Origin: Aggregatibacter segnis ATCC 33393
GTDB lineage: Bacteria; Pseudomonadota; Gammaproteobacteria; Enterobacterales; Pasteurellaceae
Assembly: GCF_000185305.1 (NCBI RefSeq)
Contig: NZ_GL622200.1
Span: 29,994-93,993 of the forward strand
Direction: 5' to 3'
DNA: 64,000 nt
Part shown: positions 9,666 through 18,656 of the stretch, one piece after another
How positions within the stretch are numbered: the first letter of the stretch is position 1
How the letters are laid out: each line of letters begins with the position of its first letter
The notes under the pieces: generated by a model
What the model saw: only the letters and a program-made list of their open reading frames with translations
What the model was told of the DNA's origin: nothing
Databases searched by the model: none
Program-made: the position numbers and the translations under genes

Positions 9666-11672
9666 ATGCAATCTACAAACTTAAAAGAGTTGACCTTCCG
9701 AGGCATGTTCCTTGGAGCGTTGATTACGGTGTTGTTTACCGCATCTAACGTTTATTTGGGTCTAAAAGTGGGGATGACATTTGCGTCGTCGATTCCGGCG
9801 GCAGTTATTTCCATGGCGGTACTGAAATTCTTTAAAGATTCCAGTATCTTGGAAAACAACATGGTGCAAACTCAAGCATCTTCTGCGGGTACGCTTTCTT
9901 CAGTGATTTTCGTGTTGCCGGGCTTGTTGATGATGGGCTACTGGCAAGATTTCCCGTTCTGGCAAACCATGTTGATTTGTGCTGCGGGTGGTACGTTGGG
10001 CGTGTTGTTCACGATTCCATTGCGTCGCGCCATGGTGGTAAATAGCGATTTACCTTATCCGGAGGGTGTTGCTGCGGCGGAAATTTTGAAAGCCGGTAAC
10101 AATTCTGATGCCGACAGCGGCGTGAAAGATATTGCTTATGGCGGTATTTTTGCCAGCGTCGTGGCGTTCTTAACGAACGGTTTACGTTTGATGGCAGATG
10201 GTGCCAGCGCGTGGTTTACCGGCCCGGGTGGCAAAGCGATTTTCCAAATTCCGATGGGCTTTTCTTTAGCCTTATTAGGTGCCGGTTACTTAATCGGTAT
10301 CGTGGGCGGTATTGCGATATTGTTGGGTACCTTCTTTGCTTGGGGCTTAGCGGTACCGTTCTTTACCATGTCCGGTGATATGCCAACTGATGGAACTATC
10401 GTGAGTTATGCCATGAGCATGTGGAAAACGAAAGTACGTTTTATCGGTGTGGGAACAATCGGGATTGCGGCGATTTGGACGTTATTGATTCTGATGAAAC
10501 CAATGGTGCAAGGTATGGTGCATTCTTTCCGTATGTTGAAAGGCACACAAGGTGCGTCTGAACATCGTATTGATATCGACCTTTCACCAAAAACCATGAT
10601 TTACATTTTAATTGCCGCTGTGGCGTTAATCGTGGTTTCCTTACATCACTTTATCGCTGCCGCACCGATTTCTCCGGAATTGGCGTTATTGTTAGTGGTC
10701 GTTTGTACTTTCTTGGCAGTATTTATCGGTTTCTTCGTGGCGGCAGCCTCCGGTTACATGGCGGGGCTTGTGGGTTCTTCCTCTAGTCCAATTTCCGGTA
10801 TCGGGATCATTTCCGTGATCGTGATTTCTTTAGTATTGTTTTCTATCGGCAATGCTTCCGGTTTATTTGAAACGGCGGATGGACAGAAATTCTTGACCGC
10901 ACTTACCTTGTTTACCGCGTCTATCGTGTTAACGACAGCAACTATTTCTAACGATAACCTGCAAGATTTAAAAACCGGTTTATTGGTCGAAGCGACGCCT
11001 TGGCGTCAACAGGTGGCGTTAATTATCGGTTGTTTCGTGGGTGCATTAGTGATTGCGCCGGTATTGGAAATTCTTTACCACGCTTACGGCTTCACCGGCG
11101 CATTACCGCGTCCGGACATGGATCTATCACAAGCGTTATCTGCACCGCAAGCAACGTTAATGACTACCATTTCACAAGGGATTTTCTCTAATAAATTAGA
11201 GTGGACTTACATCTTAACCGGCGTGGGTCTTGGTGCAGTGTTGATTATCATTGACAGCTTCTTGAAAAAAATGAGTAACAAAGCCTTTGCGTTACCGGTA
11301 TTGGCTGTGGGGATTGGTATCTACTTACCACCTTCTATTAATATGCCGGTTGTCACCGGAGCATTCTTGGCGTGGTTAATTAATCGTCACATCACCAAAT
11401 ATGCAGCGCGTAGCGGCGACAAAGACGTGAACAAACGAGCAGAGCGTTTTGGTACCTTGTTCGCCGCGGGCTTGATTGTAGGCGAAAGCTTAATGGGCGT
11501 TGTATTAGCCTTTATCATTGCCGCCTCCGTTACCTCCGGTGGATCTGAAGCGCCATTGGCCTTGAATTTGGAAAACTGGGGTACGATTGGTGAAGTACTT
11601 GGTTTAGTCGTATTTATCGCCGGTGTGACCATTTTCACCTTGCGTGTATTACGTGCAAAAAAATCTGCGTAA
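9666..11672 (+). CDS. OPT-family oligopeptide transporter
   Basis: Large inner-membrane secondary transporter of 668 residues with many hydrophobic helices. Typical OPT segments are NVYLGLKVGMTFASSIPAA, YPEGVAAAEILKAG and GFFVAAASGYMAGLVGSSSSP. Bacterial members are predicted peptide or metal-chelate importers; the substrate cannot be read from sequence. Followed by a hairpin terminator and then the unknown-cysQ-zwf order known from Haemophilus influenzae. Confidence 0.9.
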   Translation: MQSTNLKELTFRGMFLGALITVLFTASNVYLGLKVGMTFASSIPAAVISMAVLKFFKDSSILENNMVQTQASSAGTLSSVIFVLPGLLMMGYWQDFPFWQTMLICAAGGTLGVLFTIPLRRAMVVNSDLPYPEGVAAAEILKAGNNSDADSGVKDIAYGGIFASVVAFLTNGLRLMADGASAWFTGPGGKAIFQIPMGFSLALLGAGYLIGIVGGIAILLGTFFAWGLAVPFFTMSGDMPTDGTIVSYAMSMWKTKVRFIGVGTIGIAAIWTLLILMKPMVQGMVHSFRMLKGTQGASEHRIDIDLSPKTMIYILIAAVALIVVSLHHFIAAAPISPELALLLVVVCTFLAVFIGFFVAAASGYMAGLVGSSSSPISGIGIISVIVISLVLFSIGNASGLFETADGQKFLTALTLFTASIVLTTATISNDNLQDLKTGLLVEATPWRQQVALIIGCFVGALVIAPVLEILYHAYGFTGALPRPDMDLSQALSAPQATLMTTISQGIFSNKLEWTYILTGVGLGAVLIIIDSFLKKMSNKAFALPVLAVGIGIYLPPSINMPVVTGAFLAWLINRHITKYAARSGDKDVNKRAERFGTLFAAGLIVGESLMGVVLAFIIAASVTSGGSEAPLALNLENWGTIGEVLGLVVFIAGVTIFTLRVLRAKKSA

Positions 11673-11690
11673 TCGCTAAAATTCCTCTAC

Positions 11691-11720
11691 AATAGGCTGT
11701 CTTTTGATAGCCTATTTTTT
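11691..11720 (+). terminator. Terminator after the OPT gene
   Basis: AATAGGCT and AGCCTATT form an 8-bp stem with a 10-base loop followed by a T-run, 19 bp past the stop. Confidence 0.75.
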
Positions 11721-11735
11721 TACTCAGGAATTCTT

Positions 11736-12164
11736 ATGCCGTCTAAATTTCCATATCTAAAAGCACTCATTTTATTTCCTTTACTTGCTCAAATTATTGG
11801 CACGTTGGTTAGCATTTACGTTGATGACAACACTGATGAATTATTCACCACAGTGGATGTCGTGCTATTTAGTTTCTTAGCCACATTTATCGTGGTAACC
11901 GTGCCGGCGCTGTTGATTGCATTATGGGCAAAGATTTATCGCTACACGCGTTATAACGTGGTGGCGATCGTGTTAATTTCTCTGACTATTGCCTTTTGTT
12001 ATGGAAACATCGCGAGTTTTATTTATATGACGCTAACCCAACCTGCTATGACCTTTGGCGTGTGGTTGCATGGCGGTGGCATTGATATGGCATTTTTGCT
12101 CAGCTTTGGTATGGCACTGTATTCGGTTCTCGTGTTGCCTTTGTTGTTGCCGAAAACGAGATAA
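11736..12164 (+). CDS. Small conserved membrane protein, function unknown
   Basis: 142 residues with four hydrophobic segments (ALILFPLLAQIIGTLVSIYV; VVLFSFLATFIVVTVPALLI; VVAIVLISLTIAFCY; MAFLLSFGMALYSVLVLPLL). I recognise no domain. It occupies the slot between the OPT transporter and cysQ that a hypothetical gene also fills in H. influenzae. No signal peptide or lipobox is apparent. Confidence 0.8.
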   Translation: MPSKFPYLKALILFPLLAQIIGTLVSIYVDDNTDELFTTVDVVLFSFLATFIVVTVPALLIALWAKIYRYTRYNVVAIVLISLTIAFCYGNIASFIYMTLTQPAMTFGVWLHGGGIDMAFLLSFGMALYSVLVLPLLLPKTR

Positions 12165-12200
12165 ATTGCGACTTGGATTGAGAACATAGGAGGGAAGACT

Positions 12201-13019
12201 ATGCCAATTCTCACAACGCATTTATTACAGGATGTGATTCATATCGCCCAACAAGCGGGCGAGCATTTACGTCGTTTTTATCAACATTCGGTGTCTGTTC
12301 AAATCAAAGCAGACAATACACCGGTGACGGAAGCGGATTTGTTTGCCAGTCAATTTTTAACGGAAAAACTGACCGCACTTACCCCACATCTTCCTATTTT
12401 GTCAGAAGAGAATTGCAACATTCCCCTTGCGGAGCGGCAGGCGTGGGAGTCCTATTGGTTAATTGACCCTCTTGATGGCACACAACAATTTATTAATCGC
12501 ACCGATCAATTTTCCGTGCTCATTAGCTTAGTGAAAAATCATCAACCGGTGTTGGGCGTGATTCATGCGCCGATATTGGGCTATACCTATTACGCCATGA
12601 AAGGATTTGGGGCGTATAAGCTGCAAGAGGGAAAACCGTGCAAATTAGCATTCCGTGATATTGCTTTAGACCGACCTTTGCGCATTGCCGTGGGTTCTGC
12701 GGCCACCGCCGAAAAAGTGCGGTCAATTTTGAACCCGAATTTTGATTATGCATTTCACATCTGCGGTTCCAGCAGCTTAAAAAGCACACTGGTGGCGGAT
12801 GGTGTATGCGATTGCTATATTCGCTTAGGTCGCACCGGTGAGTGGGACACAGCCGCCGCAGAGATTTTGCTGGCGGAAATGGGCGGGGTGGTTTTTGACT
12901 TAAATTATCAACCGCTGACTTACAATCAACGGGAATCTTTCGTGAATCCGAACTTTTTAATGGGCGTTACGCGAGATTTTCGATGGGATAATATCTTTCG
13001 CTCCGATTTATCAGAGTGA
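12201..13019 (+). CDS. cysQ: 3'(2'),5'-bisphosphate nucleotidase CysQ
   Basis: Inositol-monophosphatase-fold enzyme that removes the 3'-phosphate of PAP, a by-product of sulfate assimilation. Metal-site motifs seen in the 272 residues are DPLDGTQQFINR and WDTAAAEILLAEMGG, with an acidic SEENCNIP segment upstream. A clear AGGAGGGA ribosome site precedes the ATG. It lies 71 bp before zwf and may be co-transcribed with it. Confidence 0.94.
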   Translation: MPILTTHLLQDVIHIAQQAGEHLRRFYQHSVSVQIKADNTPVTEADLFASQFLTEKLTALTPHLPILSEENCNIPLAERQAWESYWLIDPLDGTQQFINRTDQFSVLISLVKNHQPVLGVIHAPILGYTYYAMKGFGAYKLQEGKPCKLAFRDIALDRPLRIAVGSAATAEKVRSILNPNFDYAFHICGSSSLKSTLVADGVCDCYIRLGRTGEWDTAAAEILLAEMGGVVFDLNYQPLTYNQRESFVNPNFLMGVTRDFRWDNIFRSDLSE

Positions 13020-13090
13020 TTAGAAATGCCGGATGATTTTCCTTATCATACGACGTATTTATTAAATCGTAACATTAATGTGGTAACCAA

Positions 13091-14575
13091 ATGAAAACAG
13101 AAAACTGTTGTATCGTTATCTTCGGCGCGTCCGGAGATTTAACCTATCGTAAACTTATTCCGGCGTTGTATGACCTTTATAAAATTGATCGGTTGGGCGA
13201 TGATTTCTCCGTTTTGGGTGTGGCGCGCACCGAATTAAACGACGATTCTTTCCGTGAAAAAATGCGTCAAACGCTAATTGAACACGAAGGCGCGGAAGGC
13301 GAATGTTTAGAACAATTTTGTCGCCACTTATATTACCAAGCCGTCAACACCTCAGATAAAGCGGACTATGCCAAACTGATTCCGCGACTTGATGCCTTGC
13401 ATGAAACCTATAAAACCAACGGCAACACCTTATATTATTTATCCACGCCGCCGAGTTTATATGGCGTGATTCCGGAATGTTTGGCAGAGCATGGTTTAAA
13501 CAAAGAAGAGCATGGTTGGAAACGTCTCATTGTGGAAAAACCGTTCGGTTATGACCGCAAAACCGCCGAAGCCTTGGACGTTCAAATTCACCGCTTCTTT
13601 GAGGAACACCAAATTTATCGTATCGACCATTATCTTGGTAAAGAAACCGTACAAAACCTACTTGTGTTGCGTTTTTCTAATGGTTGGTTTGAGCCGCTTT
13701 GGAACCGTAACTTTATTGAATACGTGGAAATCACCGGGGCCGAATCTATCGGCGTAGAAGATCGTGGTGGTTATTACGACGGTTCCGGCGCAATGCGCGA
13801 TATGTTCCAAAACCATTTGTTGCAAGTATTGGCGATGGTCGCAATGGAGCCGCCGGCGATTATCAATTCGGATTCCATGCGTGATGAAGTGGCGAAAGTA
13901 TTGCACTGCTTACGCCCGTTAACCCATGAAGACATGGAACATCATTTAGTGCTTGGACAATACACGGCCGCAGAAATCAACGGCAAAATGGCGAAAGGCT
14001 ATTTGGAAGAAAAAGGCGTGCCGGCAGATTCCCGCACGGAAACCTACATGGCATTGCGTTGTGAAATTGAAAACTGGCGTTGGGCGGGTGTGCCGTTTTA
14101 TGTGCGCACCGGCAAACGTTTACCGGCGCGTGTCACCGAAATCGTGATTCACTTCAAAACCACACCGCACCCGGTATTCAGCCAAAATGCACCGGAAAAT
14201 AAATTGATTATCCGTATTCAGCCGGATGAAGCTATTTCCATGCGTTTCGGCTTGAAAAAACCGGGCGCAGGCTTTGAAGCAAAAGAAGTGTCCATGGATT
14301 TCCGCTATGCAGATTTAGAGGGCGCGACTGTGATGACCGCATACGAGCGTTTATTGCTTGATGCCATGAAAGGCGATGCGACCTTATTTGCCCGTACCGA
14401 TGCCGTACATGCCGCGTGGAAATTCGTGCAACCAATTTTGGATTACAAAGCTCAAGGCGGTCGCGTGTATGACTACGAAGCAGGCAGTTGGGGCCCGATA
14501 GCCGCAGATAAACTGATTGCCAAAGAAGGCAAAGTGTGGCGCAAACCAAGTGGTTTGATGAAGAAAAAAGTTTAA
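13091..14575 (+). CDS. zwf: Glucose-6-phosphate 1-dehydrogenase
   Basis: First enzyme of the oxidative pentose phosphate pathway, yielding NADPH and 6-phosphogluconolactone. The 494 residues show the dinucleotide motif [10 protein letters not shown] at the N-terminus and the active-site signature [13 protein letters not shown]. Followed by pgl after a REP-like palindrome, then gnd, so all three oxidative steps lie within about 5 kb. Confidence 0.97.
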   Translation: MKTENCCIVIFGASGDLTYRKLIPALYDLYKIDRLGDDFSVLGVARTELNDDSFREKMRQTLIEHEGAEGECLEQFCRHLYYQAVNTSDKADYAKLIPRLDALHETYKTNGNTLYYLSTPPSLYGVIPECLAEHGLNKEEHGWKRLIVEKPFGYDRKTAEALDVQIHRFFEEHQIYRIDHYLGKETVQNLLVLRFSNGWFEPLWNRNFIEYVEITGAESIGVEDRGGYYDGSGAMRDMFQNHLLQVLAMVAMEPPAIINSDSMRDEVAKVLHCLRPLTHEDMEHHLVLGQYTAAEINGKMAKGYLEEKGVPADSRTETYMALRCEIENWRWAGVPFYVRTGKRLPARVTEIVIHFKTTPHPVFSQNAPENKLIIRIQPDEAISMRFGLKKPGAGFEAKEVSMDFRYADLEGATVMTAYERLLLDAMKGDATLFARTDAVHAAWKFVQPILDYKAQGGRVYDYEAGSWGPIAADKLIAKEGKVWRKPSGLMKKKV

Positions 14576-14590
14576 TTTAGTTAATCTCAT

Positions 14591-14660
14591 GTAGGGTGGG
14601 CTTTAGCCCACCGTTCCTAATATCTAACATAATAAAATGGTGGGCTAAAGCCCACCCTAC
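14591..14660. repeat. REP-like nested palindrome between zwf and pgl
   Basis: GTAGGGTGGGCTTTAGCCC at 14591 is mirrored by its complement ending at 14660. Each 22-base arm (14591-14612, 14639-14660) is itself a palindrome, and the arms are inverted to each other around a 26-base AT-rich spacer. The outer GTAG and the paired layout resemble REP/BIME elements mobilised by RAYT transposases. No such transposase gene is in the window. In RNA it would form a strong structure between two pathway genes. Confidence 0.85.
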
Positions 14661-14669
14661 GGAAAAATA

Positions 14670-15368
14670 ATGAACTATATTACTTTCCCTACTGCTCAAC
14701 ATGCGGTAGAAAAAATTGCCCAAGAATTTGTGATTTATAGCCAAGCAAATCACCCCGTGCACATTTCCTTGTCCGGCGGTTCTACACCGAAATTATTGTT
14801 TAAAACCTTGGTGCAAGCCCCTTACGCCGATCAAATTAACTGGAAAAACCTCCATTTCTGGTGGGGCGATGATCGCATGGTGCCGCCATCTGATTCCGAA
14901 AGTAATTACGGTGAAGTACAAAAACTCTTGTTCGATCACATCAACATTCTGGCAGAAAACATTCACCGAATTCGTGGCGAAAACGAACCGCACTTTGAGT
15001 TAAAACGCTTCAAAGAAGAATTAAGTGCGGTCATTCCTGACGGCGTTTTTGATTGGATTATCCTCGGCATGGGCGCAGACGGGCACACGGCTTCCTTGTT
15101 CCCGAATCAAACCGATTTCGCGGATGAAAACCTTGCCGTCATCGCTAAACATCCGGAAAGCGGACAGCTCCGCATTTCCAAAACCGCCAAATTAATTGAA
15201 CAAGCCAAACGCATTACTTATTTGGTGACAGGCGAAGGTAAAGCGGAAATCCTCAAAGAAATTCAAACCACACCGGCGGAAAATCTGTCTTACCCGGCAG
15301 CTAAAATTCAGGCGAAAAATGGTGTGACAGAGTGGTATTTGGATAAAGCGGCGGCAAAATTGCTATAA
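14670..15368 (+). CDS. pgl: 6-phosphogluconolactonase
   Basis: Hydrolyses 6-phosphogluconolactone to 6-phosphogluconate. The 232 residues of the DevB/NagB-type fold show HISLSGGSTPK near residue 30, WWGDDRMVP, and the signature GMGADGHTASLFP. The start sits 9 bp after the REP-like palindrome, so the ribosome site (GGAAAAATA) abuts the hairpin. Confidence 0.95.
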   Translation: MNYITFPTAQHAVEKIAQEFVIYSQANHPVHISLSGGSTPKLLFKTLVQAPYADQINWKNLHFWWGDDRMVPPSDSESNYGEVQKLLFDHINILAENIHRIRGENEPHFELKRFKEELSAVIPDGVFDWIILGMGADGHTASLFPNQTDFADENLAVIAKHPESGQLRISKTAKLIEQAKRITYLVTGEGKAEILKEIQTTPAENLSYPAAKIQAKNGVTEWYLDKAAAKLL

Positions 15369-15402
15369 CGGATGGCATATCAGACATCGCGGGTTTCACA
15401 AT

Positions 15403-15795
15403 ATGATCGAATACAAAACCAACGTTCCCATTTCAGTAGAACAATTTATTGAACTACTCAATAAAACATCGCTAGGCGCACGTCGTCCATTAGAAGATGA
15501 AAAACGTGTGGCGGAGATGTTGCACCATGCGAATTTATTGGTGACAGCTTGGGATGGCGAGCGATTGGTGGGTGCCGCCCGTTCGGTGACGGATTTTGCC
15601 TATTGCTGTTATTTGTCTGATTTGGCGGTAGACGAACAATATCAAAAACAAGGTATCGGCGTGCAGTTAATTGAACACACCAAGCAGGCGTTACATCCTC
15701 AAGCCAAAATTGTGCTGTTATCTGCCCCGCAAGCGGTGGATTACTATCCGCATATTGGATTTACGCAGCATATGAGTGCGTGGACGAAGAGTTAA
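15403..15795 (+). CDS. GNAT-family N-acetyltransferase
   Basis: 130-residue acetyltransferase. The acetyl-CoA-binding segment is LSDLAVDEQYQKQGIGVQLI (Q-x-x-G-I-G) and the C-terminus has the YYPHIGFTQH pattern common in this family. Substrate unknown. It lies 34 bp after pgl and may be in the same transcript. Confidence 0.85.
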   Translation: MIEYKTNVPISVEQFIELLNKTSLGARRPLEDEKRVAEMLHHANLLVTAWDGERLVGAARSVTDFAYCCYLSDLAVDEQYQKQGIGVQLIEHTKQALHPQAKIVLLSAPQAVDYYPHIGFTQHMSAWTKS

Positions 15796-15821
15796 TTTAT
15801 TAGAATGATATGGAGACAAAA

Positions 15822-16238
15822 ATGAAAAAGCTGTTTGTACTACTTACTTCAACTTTGTTATTTGCTTGTTCATCTGGTCCATCTTTAGATCAGTTAGCGG
15901 CACAAATGCCAAAAGATAATCGCTCAGTAATGCTTCAAGTTCCAGAAGCAGGAAACCCAGTTTCAAATGGAATGCTTGTAGCAACGATTAGAACCGCAGG
16001 TGGTACTTCAGGAAAACGACTCGTATCTCTTTTAGCTACAGATAATTTACACATCGGAATTGCAGGGAACAGTCAATCTGTGAATAAAGCAGTTGCTATG
16101 TATGGACTAAATAATGCAGAAAAGGTCGGCAAGGATGTATCTTTATACCTTGTTGGAGATAGTCAAAGCGATAAAGCAGATCTAGAAAAAGCCGCAAAAG
16201 CGAAAAATGTAGAAATGCATTACATTATGCAAAAATAA
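15822..16238 (+). CDS. Putative lipoprotein, function unknown
   Basis: 138 residues beginning MKKLFVLLTSTLLFACSSG, a signal peptide with lipobox LFAC, so probably a lipid-anchored envelope protein. The ATG at 15822 has a GGAGA ribosome site; an in-frame ATG 12 bases earlier lies on that site. The mature part (LDQLAAQMPKDNRSVM... YLVGDSQSDKADLEKAAKAK) matches no domain I recognise. Confidence 0.75.
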   Translation: MKKLFVLLTSTLLFACSSGPSLDQLAAQMPKDNRSVMLQVPEAGNPVSNGMLVATIRTAGGTSGKRLVSLLATDNLHIGIAGNSQSVNKAVAMYGLNNAEKVGKDVSLYLVGDSQSDKADLEKAAKAKNVEMHYIMQK

Positions 16239-16270
16239 GATATAGATACATTAGATGCGGAGTGACTTTA

Positions 16271-16603
16271 ATGTTGAATTTAGATAATAAAAAATTTGTT
16301 GCTGTTGAAAACACCGCAAATGGTGAAGTGAGTAGCCAAACAGAATTTTATTATCATCAACAAGGTAAAATGATTTGGGCTGAATATGGTGGTGGTGAAA
16401 TTTTAAAAGGTTTTTTAATTGGGAAATGGATTAACGATACTCAAATTGAATTTACGTATCAACATTTAAATCAATCTCTAGAAAATCGTCTGGGTCGTTG
16501 TTGTACAACATTTTCTTTAGAAGAAAGTAAACTCGTCGGTCATGAAAAATGGCAGTGGCTAGACACGTTAGAGCAAGGCAGCTCTTTAATTAGAGAAATT
16601 TAA
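16271..16603 (+). CDS. Conserved hypothetical protein
   Basis: 110 residues rich in beta-strand-like alternation (FYYHQQGKMIWAEYGGGEI; GFLIGKWINDTQIEF; HEKWQWLDTLEQG). Homologues are sometimes labelled N-acetylglutamate synthase-like, which I consider unsupported. The ATG at 16271 is 9 bases after GGAG and is preferred to the GTG at 16262. No signal peptide or membrane helix. Confidence 0.7.
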   Translation: MLNLDNKKFVAVENTANGEVSSQTEFYYHQQGKMIWAEYGGGEILKGFLIGKWINDTQIEFTYQHLNQSLENRLGRCCTTFSLEESKLVGHEKWQWLDTLEQGSSLIREI

Positions 16604-16701
16604 AAGAAGTTTTGCTATAGAATATCTGAAACAAGCTTCTTATACTTTACAATAAATACTAAATGATAGGTGCATCTGTACCTCACAAACAGGAGAAAAC
16701 A

Positions 16702-18156
16702 ATGTCAGTAAAAGGCGACATCGGTGTTATCGGCTTAGCCGTGATGGGGCAAAACCTCATTTTAAATATGAACGACCACGGGTTTAAAGTGGTCGCGTAT
16801 AACCGTACCACATCTAAAGTGGATGAATTTTTACAAGGTGCGGCAAAAGGCACGAACATTATCGGTGCTTATTCTTTGGAAGATTTGGCCGCTAAATTAG
16901 AAAAACCGCGCAAAGTGATGTTAATGGTGCGTGCGGGTGAGGTGGTGGATCAATTCATCGACGCATTACTACCGCACTTAGAAGAAGGCGACATCATTAT
17001 TGATGGCGGTAACTCAAATTATCCGGACACTAACCGTCGTGTGGCGGCGTTGCGTGAGAAAGGCATTCGCTTTATCGGCACCGGCGTTTCCGGCGGTGAA
17101 GAGGGCGCACGCCACGGGCCATCCATCATGCCGGGCGGTAACGAAGAAGCATGGCCATTCGTGAAGCCGGTATTACAAGCAATTTCCGCCAAAACCGACA
17201 AAGGCGAAGCGTGCTGTGATTGGGTGGGCAAAGATGGCGCAGGCCATTTCGTAAAAATGGTGCATAACGGCATCGAATATGGCGATATGCAATTAATTTG
17301 CGAAGCCTACCAATTCTTAAAAGAAGGCGTGGGCTTGTCTGACGATGAATTGGAAGCCACTTTCAACGCATGGCGCAACACCGAATTAGACAGCTACTTA
17401 ATCGACATCACCGCTGATATTCTTGGCTATAAAGATGAAGACGGTAACCGCCTTGTGGATAAAATTTTAGATACGGCAGGGCAAAAAGGCACCGGTAAAT
17501 GGACGGGGATCAATGCTCTTGATTTCGGCATTCCATTGACGTTAATCACCGAATCCGTGTTCGTCCGTTGCGTATCTGCTTTTAAAGATCAACGCGTTGC
17601 CGCAAGCCAATTATTCGGCAAAACCGTAGGCAAAGTGGAAGGCGATAAAAAAGAATGGATTGAAGCGGTGCGCAAAGCCTTGTTGGCGTCAAAAATCATT
17701 TCTTACGCGCAAGGCTTTATGTTGATTCGTGAAGCGTCTGAAAACTTCAACTGGAACATCAACTATGGCAACACTGCCTTGTTATGGCGTGAAGGTTGTA
17801 TTATTCGCAGCCGTTTCTTAGGCAACATTCGCGATGCGTATGAAGCGAACCCGGATTTAATCTTCTTAGGTTCCGACAGCTACTTCAAAGGCATTTTGGA
17901 AAACGCCATGGGCGAATGGCGCAAAGTGGTGGCAAAATCCATCGAAGTCGGCATCCCAATGCCATGTATGGCGTCGGCGATTACCTTCTTAGACGGTTAC
18001 ACCTCAGCCCGCTTGCCGGCAAATCTGTTGCAAGCGCAACGTGACTACTTCGGCGCGCACACTTACGAACGCACCGACAAACCACGCGGCGAATTCTTCC
18101 ACACCAACTGGACGGGGCGCGGCGGCAATACCGCATCCACCACGTATGATGTGTAA
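16702..18156 (+). CDS. gnd: 6-phosphogluconate dehydrogenase, decarboxylating
   Basis: Oxidises 6-phosphogluconate to ribulose-5-phosphate with release of CO2 and NADPH. The 484 residues show the N-terminal NADP motif GVIGLAVMGQNL, the family segment IDGGNSNYPDT and the FVKMVHNGIEYGDMQ active-site region. The start at 16702 has an AGGAGA site and is preferred to 16663. Ends in an uptake-signal dyad that folds as a terminator. Confidence 0.97.
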   Translation: MSVKGDIGVIGLAVMGQNLILNMNDHGFKVVAYNRTTSKVDEFLQGAAKGTNIIGAYSLEDLAAKLEKPRKVMLMVRAGEVVDQFIDALLPHLEEGDIIIDGGNSNYPDTNRRVAALREKGIRFIGTGVSGGEEGARHGPSIMPGGNEEAWPFVKPVLQAISAKTDKGEACCDWVGKDGAGHFVKMVHNGIEYGDMQLICEAYQFLKEGVGLSDDELEATFNAWRNTELDSYLIDITADILGYKDEDGNRLVDKILDTAGQKGTGKWTGINALDFGIPLTLITESVFVRCVSAFKDQRVAASQLFGKTVGKVEGDKKEWIEAVRKALLASKIISYAQGFMLIREASENFNWNINYGNTALLWREGCIIRSRFLGNIRDAYEANPDLIFLGSDSYFKGILENAMGEWRKVVAKSIEVGIPMPCMASAITFLDGYTSARLPANLLQAQRDYFGAHTYERTDKPRGEFFHTNWTGRGGNTASTTYDV

Positions 18157-18178
18157 TTTGTAAAACACGCTGTAAATG

Positions 18179-18213
18179 GACCGCACTTTAAATGAAAGTG
18201 CGGTCATTTTTTT
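18179..18213 (+). terminator. Uptake-signal dyad acting as the gnd terminator
   Basis: ACCGCACTT (18180-18188) and AAGTGCGGT (18196-18204) form a tight hairpin followed by a run of T. It doubles as two DNA uptake signals. Confidence 0.85.
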
Positions 18214-18231
18214 GAATGTTTTGGAGGTCGT

Positions 18232-18549
18232 ATGTTATCGAAAGCCCGTTTAGAGCAAATCACGAAAATGGAAGACATTTTGAATGAAACCAATGATTTT
18301 TTAGCGGAAGCCGAAGCATTTTTGGAAAAATGGCAGGCGTTTCTCCCGAAAATGGAAACGTTGGAACGCTATTATTTTGACGGTGACTGGCGTGAGGATT
18401 ATGCTGCTTATGAACAAGGCGAAATTCCACCTGACTTGCCTTGCGGTGTATTGGGCGAAGATCCGGTGTTTAACGCGAGCGTTATGCAGCGCGAATTGGC
18501 GGTACAATGGCTGAAATTAATTAGTCGGATTTTAGACAATAATAAATAA
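18232..18549 (+). CDS. DUF4298-type hypothetical protein
   Basis: 105 residues, mostly charged and helical (QITKMEDILNETNDFLAEAE; FLEKWQAFLPKMETLERYY), then GDWREDYAAYEQGEIP and PCGVLGEDPVFN. This matches my memory of the small DUF4298 family, of unknown role. It has a GGAGG site and stands alone between the gnd terminator and the TonB receptor. Confidence 0.75.
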   Translation: MLSKARLEQITKMEDILNETNDFLAEAEAFLEKWQAFLPKMETLERYYFDGDWREDYAAYEQGEIPPDLPCGVLGEDPVFNASVMQRELAVQWLKLISRILDNNK

Positions 18550-18564
18550 GTCGTACCAGATCAT

Positions 18565-18583
18565 AAAAATGCAAATTATTCTC
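18565..18583 (+). promoter_or_regulatory. Candidate Fur box upstream of the TonB-dependent receptor
   Basis: AAAAATGCAAATTATTCTC matches 13 of 19 bases of the Fur consensus GATAATGATAATCATTATC. A TATAAT follows at 18616-18621. Consistent with iron-repressed expression, but found by eye only. Confidence 0.45.
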
Positions 18584-18656
18584 AAGTAGATCTATTTTTC
18601 TCCTCATTTCTTCTTTATAATCCCCCGCAATTTTTTACTCACTGGGAAAGTTAAGT

